In this document: one piece after another, positions 14,388 through 20,134 of the stretch
Layout of the letters: each line of letters opens with the position of its first letter
Position numbering within the stretch: position 1 is the first letter of the stretch
DNA from: Anaerolineae bacterium
GTDB taxonomy: Bacteria > Chloroflexota > Anaerolineae > 4572-78 > J111
NCBI GenBank assembly: GCA_020433785.1
Contig: JAGRCC010000250.1
Coordinates: 1 to 20,134, forward strand
DNA: 20,134 bases
Direction of reading: 5' to 3'
The notes under the pieces: model-generated
The model's input: only the letters and a program-made list of their open reading frames with translations
What the model was told of the DNA's origin: nothing
Databases searched by the model: none
Made by a program: the position numbers and the translations under genes

Positions 14388-16262
14388 ATGGATTTTAGAA
14401 ACGACCTGAAAAAGAAACAACAATCTTCATTGTTCAAGCGCTGGATTATGATTGGAGTGCTTGTGCTACTTGTAGGACTGTACGCTTACGGTATTATCAG
14501 CGGCCGAACGGTTACGCAGGAGGTCTCTTTGCCTGAGGTGGTTAGCGCTATCGAATCCGGTAGTGTTGAAAAAGTGATGGTTCAAGGCGATACCCTAACC
14601 GTTACCAAAACCGATGGCACAACCTGGCAGGCTCGCAAAGAATCGAATATCAGCACCGTCGAGGCCCTCCAGATTTTGGGCGCTCCGGTTGAGACATTGA
14701 AAACACTCCCGATTATCGTTCAAGACCCCGGTGCCAGCCTATCGAATGTATTAGGCGTGGTGATTACCTTTCTGCCTCTCCTATTTATTGGCTATATCGT
14801 TTTCCGCGTCGCCCGCCAGATGCAGGGCGGCAGCGGCTTCTTGGGTCTGCCTACGCGGATGGGACGCAGCAGTGCCCGTATTGTGGCCGGGGCCAACGCC
14901 AAAGATGAAGATGCCGTTGCCGCGCCGCAGGTCACCTTTGATGATGTCGCCGGCGCTGAGCAAGCCAAGCTCGAACTGCAAGAAGTAGTCGAGTTCTTGA
15001 AGGAGCCTGAAAAATTCCTCAGACTGGGGGCGCGTATTCCGCGCGGGGTGCTGATGGCCGGCCCGCCGGGAACCGGTAAAACCTTAATGGCCAAAGCCAT
15101 CGCCGGTGAAGCCGGGGTGCCGTTCTTTAGCATCTCCGGCTCAGAGTTTGTGGAGATGTTTGTGGGCGTCGGCGCATCGCGAGTGCGCGATCTGTTCAAG
15201 CGAGCCAGAGAGCAAGCCCCGGCGGTTATCTTCGTCGATGAGATCGACGCGGTTGGTCGGCAGCGCGGCGTGGGCCTGGGCGGCGGCAACGATGAGCGTG
15301 AGCAAACCCTCAACCAGATTCTGGTCGAAATGGACGGCTTCAGCACCGACACCAATCTGATCATTATCGCCGCCACCAACCGGCCCGATGTGCTAGACCC
15401 GGCCCTACTGCGGCCCGGCCGCTTCGACCGGAAAGTTATTCTCGACCGGCCCGATGTCACCGCCCGCCAGGCTATTCTACGCGTGCACACCCGGGGCAAA
15501 CCGCTGTCGCCTGAAGTCAAGCTGACGGATCTGGCCCGATTGACGCCCGGCTTCGTTGGTGCCGATTTAGAGAACTTGGTCAACGAGGCCGCCATTTACG
15601 CGGCGCGGCGTAACCAACATCTCATCACCCAAAATGAGTTTCAAGATGCGATGGAGCGGATTGTGGCCGGACCGGAGCGCAAGGGCAAAATCATCAGTGA
15701 TCACGAACGCGAGGTGGTGGCTTACCACGAAGCCGGCCACGCGGTAGTAATGCACAATTTACCCACCAGCGATCCGGTCCACAAAGTCAGCATTACCTCG
15801 CGCGGGATGGCTTTGGGCTACACCATGCCGTTACCTGAGGGTGACAAGTATCTACGCACCAAAGGGGCCTTTGAGGATGAAATTATCGGCCTATTGGGTG
15901 GCCGGGCCGCCGAAGAAATTATTTTCAATGAAGTAACCACCGGCGCCTCTAACGACCTGGAGCGGGCCACTAAGCTGGCCCGGGCCATGGTCACTCGCTA
16001 CGGCTTTAGCCACAAACTTGGGCTGCGTACCTACGGCGAAGAACAAGGCAATCCTTACCTGGGCAGCATGGGTGAATCGCGGAATTACAGCGATGAGATG
16101 GCCCTGTCAATCGACAAAGAAATTCAAGAGATCCTGAGCCAAGCCTACCAACGCGCCAAACAGATCATCACCGAACAGCGCGGCAAGCTGGAGACGCTGG
16201 CCGTCACCCTGCTTGATATCGAAACGGTGGAGCGTCCGCAATTTGAAGCGATGATGGCTTAG
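14388..16262 (+). CDS. ftsH: FtsH, membrane AAA+ zinc protease
   Basis: A 624-residue ATP-dependent protease that degrades misfolded or regulated membrane and cytoplasmic proteins. It has an N-terminal helix (about 19-37), a periplasmic part (about 40-115) and a second helix (about 120-140). The AAA domain has Walker A GPPGTGKT (225-232), the pore loop near MFVGVGASR (257-265), Walker B IFVDEID (281-287) and the second region of homology [18 protein letters not shown] (331-348). The zinc motif is HEAGH (447-451), with D523 in SNDLERAT the likely third ligand. It is complete and of normal length. The start has AGGAG about 9 bases upstream. It has its own dyad-framed promoter and a 17-bp hairpin just after the stop (16284-16324). 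Confidence 0.97.
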   Translation: MDFRNDLKKKQQSSLFKRWIMIGVLVLLVGLYAYGIISGRTVTQEVSLPEVVSAIESGSVEKVMVQGDTLTVTKTDGTTWQARKESNISTVEALQILGAPVETLKTLPIIVQDPGASLSNVLGVVITFLPLLFIGYIVFRVARQMQGGSGFLGLPTRMGRSSARIVAGANAKDEDAVAAPQVTFDDVAGAEQAKLELQEVVEFLKEPEKFLRLGARIPRGVLMAGPPGTGKTLMAKAIAGEAGVPFFSISGSEFVEMFVGVGASRVRDLFKRAREQAPAVIFVDEIDAVGRQRGVGLGGGNDEREQTLNQILVEMDGFSTDTNLIIIAATNRPDVLDPALLRPGRFDRKVILDRPDVTARQAILRVHTRGKPLSPEVKLTDLARLTPGFVGADLENLVNEAAIYAARRNQHLITQNEFQDAMERIVAGPERKGKIISDHEREVVAYHEAGHAVVMHNLPTSDPVHKVSITSRGMALGYTMPLPEGDKYLRTKGAFEDEIIGLLGGRAAEEIIFNEVTTGASNDLERATKLARAMVTRYGFSHKLGLRTYGEEQGNPYLGSMGESRNYSDEMALSIDKEIQEILSQAYQRAKQIITEQRGKLETLAVTLLDIETVERPQFEAMMA

Positions 16263-16283
16263 GGTCTATCATCAGCATTTGGA

Positions 16284-16324
16284 TGGAGATAGGAGATTAG
16301 ATTGGACCTAATCTCCTATCTCCA
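16284..16324. terminator. Perfect 17-bp hairpin after ftsH
   Basis: The arm TGGAGATAGGAGATTAG (16284-16300) and its exact complement (16308-16324) flank a 7-base loop. It starts 22 bases past the ftsH stop and stands between convergent genes. There is no T-tract. Like the hairpins at 4689 and 14072 it has one purine-rich and one pyrimidine-rich arm. Confidence 0.6.
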
Positions 16325-16357
16325 ATCTCCTCATTGTAACTCCTGCCCCACTACCCT

Positions 16358-16687
16358 TCATCCGATTGGTTTGTCGGATCCATTTGCTACCAGAAAGATC
16401 GGAATGCTAAACCCCAGCCCGCCGATGAGCGACAGGGCGATAAACGTCAGCCACTTCTTTTCGGATGTAATCTTGGCGAAATAGTACGCTAGAATTCCCA
16501 TCACAAAAAAGGCTTCAGTTATAAAGGCCATCGCCACCGGATCGTGCATCGTGGTCAGCACATCGGCCCACCGGAACAGGGCGAAGTAGAGAAAAACGCC
16601 GTTCGGCCCAACCAGACCCAGCAACCCCAGCCCCAATAACAGGATTCTCTCTCTGTGGTTAAACTCACTAAATTTGTTAATTTTCAT
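16358..16687 (-). CDS. Small three-helix membrane protein (DUF2834-like?)
   Basis: A 109-residue membrane protein with helices at about 15-38, 50-71 and 79-101. The first helix has GLLGLVGPNGVFLYF, and the last helix has GGLGFSIPIFLVANG. The loop with DPVAMAFITEAFF and the overall size recall DUF2834, but I am not sure of the family. The function is unknown. AAAGGAG lies about 10 bases before the ATG. A leader ORF ends 11 bases inside its start in another frame, and a repeat-rich region lies upstream. It is convergent with ftsH. Confidence 0.65.
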   Translation of the reverse strand: MKINKFSEFNHRERILLLGLGLLGLVGPNGVFLYFALFRWADVLTTMHDPVAMAFITEAFFVMGILAYYFAKITSEKKWLTFIALSLIGGLGFSIPIFLVANGSDKPIG

Positions 16688-16793
16688 TGGTTATCATCTC
16701 CTTTGGAGTTTTTTTGTAGGACAAATGGCTAATTTGTCCGGGTTGGGACAAGTCTCCGACTTGCCCCATTCGAAAAATAGAGGTCTTGAGCAT
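16677..16793 (-). CDS. Possible 38-residue leader ORF
   Basis: ATG at 16793 has AAAGGAG 7 bases upstream. The 38-codon frame (MLKTSIFRMGQVGDLSQPG at the start, KEMITNEN at the end) runs through two hairpin repeats and ends with TAA at 16677, overlapping the start of the next gene by 11 bases in a different frame. That geometry suits translational coupling. Because most of it is repeat sequence, it may be accidental. Confidence 0.3.
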   Translation of the reverse strand: MLKTSIFRMGQVGDLSQPGQISHLSYKKTPKEMITNEN

Positions 16794-16842
16794 TAATGCT
16801 CTCCTTTGATCGGGTGTGACAAAGCAAGCTTTGTTGCTCCAG
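16697..16842. repeat. Composite hairpin repeat cluster
   Basis: It contains TTGTAGGACAAA (16714-16725) with the stem GGACAAAT/ATTTGTCC (16719-16739), a second hairpin GGGACAAGTC/GACTTGCCCC (about 16745-16767), a perfect 14-bp palindrome GAGCATTAATGCTC (16788-16801), and a 26-bp core at 16817-16842 with GACAAAGCAAGCTTTGT. The outer words and their order match the cluster at 766-934. TCTCCTTTG is at 16697-16705 and 16800-16808. Confidence 0.65.
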
Positions 16843-16958
16843 TTACAAGGCTTAGTTTATCCGTAAACCCTAATCGTTGTCATCTAACAAGGGTTTAAGT
16901 TTGGTCATTTTGAGAATGGCTGAGGGTTAAAATGGCGAGAATGGTTAAACGGCCATGG

Positions 16959-19586
16959 TTACAACAAGCCCAGTTCTCTGGCGCGGTTAACGGCCTGAAC
17001 CCGGTTGGTGGCATTGAGTTTGCCGTAAATGTGGTTGGTATGGGCTTTTACCGTACCGACGGTGAGAATCAGCGCCGCCGCGATTTCCGGATTAGAGCGT
17101 CCGGCGGCGATCAGGTGGAGGATTTCTAACTCACGTGAGGTGAGGGGTTCAATTAATGGCTGAGCGTTGGGAACTGAAGGTTGAGTGGTGGCTGCGTGGC
17201 GTTGGTCCTTCACCGGCGGCGGTTCGTCTTCAGTCTGGCCAACTGCGGCCAGTTCAATCTGAACGACTTCAATCATACGGTTGAGGTTGGCTGTTGGGCC
17301 GGTCTCGATTTCGGCCAGAAGGTCAAGGTTAAAACGGGCCGCGAGGTGCTGCGCCGTCGTCTTCGTCTCGTGATCGCTGGCGGGATGCTGATTCACGAAC
17401 GCCAGCACTTTCGCCGCTTGATGCGAATGTCCGGTTGACAAGAATAATTCGCCGACCCCGGTTAGAATAGCTAAGACCAGCGGGACAAATTGTATCTCGG
17501 CGGCGATATTTAATGCCTGGTGAAAGTTCTCGCGGGCGGCCGGATAATCACCCAAAGCGCAAGCGACCGTCCCCAGCCCTTCGAGCGAAGCCGCCAGGCC
17601 GCCCCGGTCATTGATTTCTTGATAGAGGGTCAGACTCTGTTGATGGTATTGTTGGGCCTCGGTGTAAGCATCTTGACGGGCCGCCAGTCTGCCTAGATGG
17701 TTAAGGGCCAGCGCCATACCTTCGAGGTCATTGAACGATTCGCGGATGGCATAGCTCGTTTGGAACTGCTTTTGGGCGGTCAGGTAATCGCCCTCAGCCC
17801 AGGCGATAGTCCCCAAATCGTTGAGCGAGTAAGCCATCAGCCAGCGAGCGCCGGTCTGTTCATAGATGGCCCAGGCTTGTTGCGAGTACTGTCGAGCCTC
17901 AGGATAATGGCCGTAAGCCAGAGCGACTCGAGTCAGCAGCAGTAAGGCCACCGCCAGATTGCCCAGATGGTTTTGCCTATCACTGGTTTGACGAGCAGCC
18001 TCGGCCAGTTGGGCGGCTTCGGCATAATCGCCGAAAATAAGGGCAATGATGCCCAGCGCGATGAAGGGATCAGACGAATGGCCTGGTGGCGGCGGCAAAT
18101 CGAGCCGGGCATATAACGCTCGACTTTGCTCAAGGGCTTCTTTCGCTGCCTGAAGCTGCCCCAGCCGAATATATAGCCAGCCTTGATCGAGCAGTAGTAT
18201 GGCTAACGCTTGTTCTCGCTCTGGGGTGGCCGGCTGCTGACGCAGACTGGCCAAAGCCTGGGTAAACGCCTCCAGCCCCTCTCGGTAGCGGCTTTTAAGT
18301 TGATAAAACATCAGCAGACTATGCGCCGACTGGCTGATGGGCTGTATTTCGGCCTCGACCACGGCCCACTGCCACGCCGCCCGAATATTCTCCAATTCGG
18401 CTTCGATTTCGGCGGCGGCTTCGACTTGCCGGCTGCCGGCTAAATCGGCCTGGCGCTGGTGTAGAAAATCGGCGTAGAAGGCGCAATGCCGGTCATAAAT
18501 CCGGTCCACATCCCCCGGCGACCGCACCAACTGCTCTGCGGCGTACTGGCGTAGCAACTCATGCAGGTAGTAACGCCCCTCCGGCGACCAGCGCAGCAGC
18601 GATTTATCCACCAGGGAAGCCAGGATAGGCAGCGACGCTGCGGCGATCCGCTTCGCTGCCTGGCGTTGGAAGCCGCCCCGAAAGACAGCCAGCCGCTGAA
18701 ACACCTGCCGCTCTTTCTCATTAAGTCGCTGCCAGCAGTAGTCAAAGGTGGCTCGCACACTCCGCTGCCGTTCCGGGACATTATGGTGGGGCGTTGCCAG
18801 GAAATCGAGGTTGCGCTGAATTTCGGCGACAATGTCCGCGCAGCGCAGCGTTTTGGTCCACGCGGCGGCCAGCTCGATGGCTAAGGGGACGCCTTCGGTC
18901 AGTTGGCAGATGCGCACCACATCGGCTATCTCTTCGACCACTGAGAAATCCCGGCGCACCCGGCGCGCCCGCTCGGCGAACAATCGGACGGCCTGGTACG
19001 TTTCGATCTCGTCACTCTCTTCCTTGCTAAGGGCGGATAGCCGGGGCAGTGGGGGGAAGGGCAACCCCTGCACCGGGTAAAGCCACTCTTCTTGCAGGTT
19101 CAGTACCTCTCGCGACGTGACCAGAACTTTTACCCCGGCCGCCGCAACGAGGATCTGACTGAGAAAAGCGGTGCTGTCTTCACGGCCCGTTTCAGTTGAA
19201 TGGAGTAATTGCTCAAAGTTATCCAATACGACTAAAATGTCTTTGTCACGCAGATAAGTTAACAGTTGAATTTCAGGGGCTTCAAGGCTGGTGAGCGACA
19301 GGTTCAACGTATCGGCCAGGGCGGAGATGAAAAAATGAGGCGACTCGACCGCTTGCAGCAGGACAAAGTACACGCCATCGGCAAAGGCGGGCGGCATCTG
19401 AGCCGCCACCTGACCGGCCAGCCGTGTTTTGCCGATGCCGCCCACCCCCACCAGGGTCAACAAGCGGCAGGCCGGCTCGGCCAACAGCCGGATTATCGCT
19501 TGGATTTCGTCAGCTCGACCGATGAAGGGGGTGAGCTGGGCCGGCAGATGAAAAACACCGACCGGGGCTTGGGCTTGTTGCTGCAT
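16959..19586 (-). CDS. NB-ARC/TPR regulator with LuxR-type HTH
   Basis: An 875-residue, probably cytoplasmic, ATP-dependent transcription regulator of a kind frequent in Chloroflexota and Actinobacteria. The NTPase follows the LPAQLTPFIGR opening (14-24): P-loop GVGGIGKTR (47-55) and Walker B ILVVLDNFEQ (117-126), then a winged-helix-like region to about 350. TPR-type helical repeats follow (about 400-760), with the pattern ARQYSQQAWAIYEQTG and similar. The C-terminal LuxR helix-turn-helix (about 813-875) has LTSRELEILHLIAAGRSNPE and GTVKAHTNHIYGKL. Target genes and the signal are unknown. No clear Shine-Dalgarno precedes ATG 19586. It is divergent from the rho-like gene across 169 bp with a shared dyad. 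Confidence 0.92.
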   Translation of the reverse strand: MQQQAQAPVGVFHLPAQLTPFIGRADEIQAIIRLLAEPACRLLTLVGVGGIGKTRLAGQVAAQMPPAFADGVYFVLLQAVESPHFFISALADTLNLSLTSLEAPEIQLLTYLRDKDILVVLDNFEQLLHSTETGREDSTAFLSQILVAAAGVKVLVTSREVLNLQEEWLYPVQGLPFPPLPRLSALSKEESDEIETYQAVRLFAERARRVRRDFSVVEEIADVVRICQLTEGVPLAIELAAAWTKTLRCADIVAEIQRNLDFLATPHHNVPERQRSVRATFDYCWQRLNEKERQVFQRLAVFRGGFQRQAAKRIAAASLPILASLVDKSLLRWSPEGRYYLHELLRQYAAEQLVRSPGDVDRIYDRHCAFYADFLHQRQADLAGSRQVEAAAEIEAELENIRAAWQWAVVEAEIQPISQSAHSLLMFYQLKSRYREGLEAFTQALASLRQQPATPEREQALAILLLDQGWLYIRLGQLQAAKEALEQSRALYARLDLPPPPGHSSDPFIALGIIALIFGDYAEAAQLAEAARQTSDRQNHLGNLAVALLLLTRVALAYGHYPEARQYSQQAWAIYEQTGARWLMAYSLNDLGTIAWAEGDYLTAQKQFQTSYAIRESFNDLEGMALALNHLGRLAARQDAYTEAQQYHQQSLTLYQEINDRGGLAASLEGLGTVACALGDYPAARENFHQALNIAAEIQFVPLVLAILTGVGELFLSTGHSHQAAKVLAFVNQHPASDHETKTTAQHLAARFNLDLLAEIETGPTANLNRMIEVVQIELAAVGQTEDEPPPVKDQRHAATTQPSVPNAQPLIEPLTSRELEILHLIAAGRSNPEIAAALILTVGTVKAHTNHIYGKLNATNRVQAVNRARELGLL

Positions 19587-19616
19587 CGCTTACACTTTTT
19601 ATGAATCTTAGGATTT

Positions 19617-19715
19617 ATTATAAATAGTCCAACTTCCGGAATCTGTCAATACAGCAATGGCCGATATTGACAATAAGCCCATTCCTGTTGACAATTAGAG
19701 ACACGAAGATAGAAG
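19617..19715. promoter_or_regulatory. Divergent promoter region, regulator and rho
   Basis: TGTCAATA (19644-19651) and TATTGACA (19665-19672) form a perfect 8-bp dyad, spacer 13 bp. Each arm holds a TTGACA facing outward. On the plus strand TTGACA recurs at 19688-19693, so TTGACAAT appears twice 21 bp apart; plausible -10 hexamers are GACAAT (19690-19695) or TAGAAG (19710-19715). On the minus strand a perfect TATAAT lies at 19622-19617, 21 bp from its TTGACA, longer than usual. The intervals may reflect regulated promoters. Confidence 0.5.
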
Positions 19716-19755
19716 CAAAACCTCAAGCCAAAAGACAAAGGGGCAATAATTAATT

Positions 19756-20134
19756 ATGACAAACATCGCGGGTGGTATTCTACAGTTGACCAAACGGGGC
19801 GAGGGACACTTGCTCAACCCGGACCAGATGACGGACTCGATCGTGGTTCCGGCCAAGCTCATCCGGGCTCATCGCCTGCCTCACGGGGCCACGGTCACCG
19901 GCAACCTGGCCGGCGACCAATTGACCACTATCGAGACCGTGGGCGGACTGACCCCCGAAGCCTTCCAGCGGCGCACCCTCTTCAAACGGCTGGTCGCCAT
20001 CGATCCCTCCGAGCGATTTAATTTGGCCGCCAGTGGTGAAACGAGCATGCGGTTGATCGACCTGGTTGCGCCTATTGGTAAGGGCACCCGCGGCTTGATT
20101 GTCGCTCCACCCAAGGCCGGCAAAACCATGCTGC
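19756..20134 (+). CDS. rho: Rho-like termination factor, 5' part
   Basis: The first 126 codons of a Rho-type ATPase, cut by the window end. Residues 5-50 are the cold-shock-like RNA-binding region, beginning GGILQLTKRGEGHLLNPD (6-23), then VVPAKLIRAHRLPHGATVTG (30-49). The linker leads to RLIDLVAPIGKGTRGLIVAP (99-118) and P-loop APPKAGKT (117-124), as in Rho. The usual N-terminal helical domain is absent: an in-frame TAA at 19747-19749 rules out a longer start. Where E. coli Rho has the aromatic pair of DGFGFLR, this protein has RGEGHLL, without aromatics. ATP-driven RNA translocation is likely; RNA-binding preference may differ. A poorly spaced AAGGGG lies at about 19738-19743. Confidence 0.9.
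   Translation, partial: MTNIAGGILQLTKRGEGHLLNPDQMTDSIVVPAKLIRAHRLPHGATVTGNLAGDQLTTIETVGGLTPEAFQRRTLFKRLVAIDPSERFNLAASGETSMRLIDLVAPIGKGTRGLIVAPPKAGKTML

Noticed and set aside
14792..15595. Long minus-strand ORF (267 codons) inside ftsH
   Set aside because: It lies wholly in the antisense frame of ftsH, has a Ser/Arg/Pro-rich composition typical of such shadows, and no recognisable motif.

Overview
The window looks like chromosomal DNA of a Chloroflexota bacterium (Anaerolineae/Caldilineae-like). This is inferred from gene content and style: a large NB-ARC/TPR/LuxR regulator opening with LPAQLTPFIGR, a Rho without the N-terminal helical domain, a tetratricopeptide protein next to recX, a DUF2293 protein, GC-rich coding sequence, and intergenic spacers full of short hairpin repeats. 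I see no rRNA, tRNA, CRISPR array, transposase, integrase or phage gene. Most genes are intact housekeeping or regulatory genes; the unusual material is mostly between them.

Layout. 1-68: two operator- or terminator-like dyads 42 bp apart. 90-758 (-): DUF2293 zinc-ribbon-like protein. 759-1302: hairpin-rich spacer. 1303-2349 (+): a small GlsB/YeaQ-type membrane protein, then recX, which overlaps a 13-repeat TPR gene (2346-3815) by ATGA. A cytosine-free 9-bp minisatellite separates that from a DUF3592 membrane protein (3889-4695). 7788-4795 (-): a probable operon of an unknown membrane protein, a cytoplasmic CBS-like hybrid-input histidine kinase and a single-domain response regulator (ATGA overlap). 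9729-7969 (-): a 35-residue small ORF and an AspT/YidE-type transporter with two TrkA-C domains, divergent from a HAD-IB phosphatase (9793-10446, +).

12721-10468 (-): an Hc1-type histone H1-like protein, a SrlD-like SDR dehydrogenase, an HIT hydrolase and a GlcG/HbpS-like protein. 12973-16262 (+): an aldo/keto reductase and ftsH, the latter behind a promoter framed by a perfect 9-bp inverted repeat. 16687-16358 (-): a small three-helix membrane protein preceded by a possible 38-codon coupled leader ORF running through hairpin repeats. 19586-16959 (-): the large LuxR-type ATPase regulator, divergent from the 5' part of a Rho-like gene cut by the window end (19756-20134, +).

How the genes may work together: much of the set is regulatory or stress-related (RecX, FtsH, GlsB-like protein, two-component system, Rho, nucleoid protein), but apart from the tight pairs recX/TPR and kinase/regulator the genes are not a single pathway. 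I found no clear new multi-gene system. The most noteworthy items are the Rho variant lacking the aromatic residues of the usual RNA-binding site, the related composite repeats in front of two minus-strand genes, the dyad-framed ftsH promoter, and two small ORFs with good ribosome binding sites.
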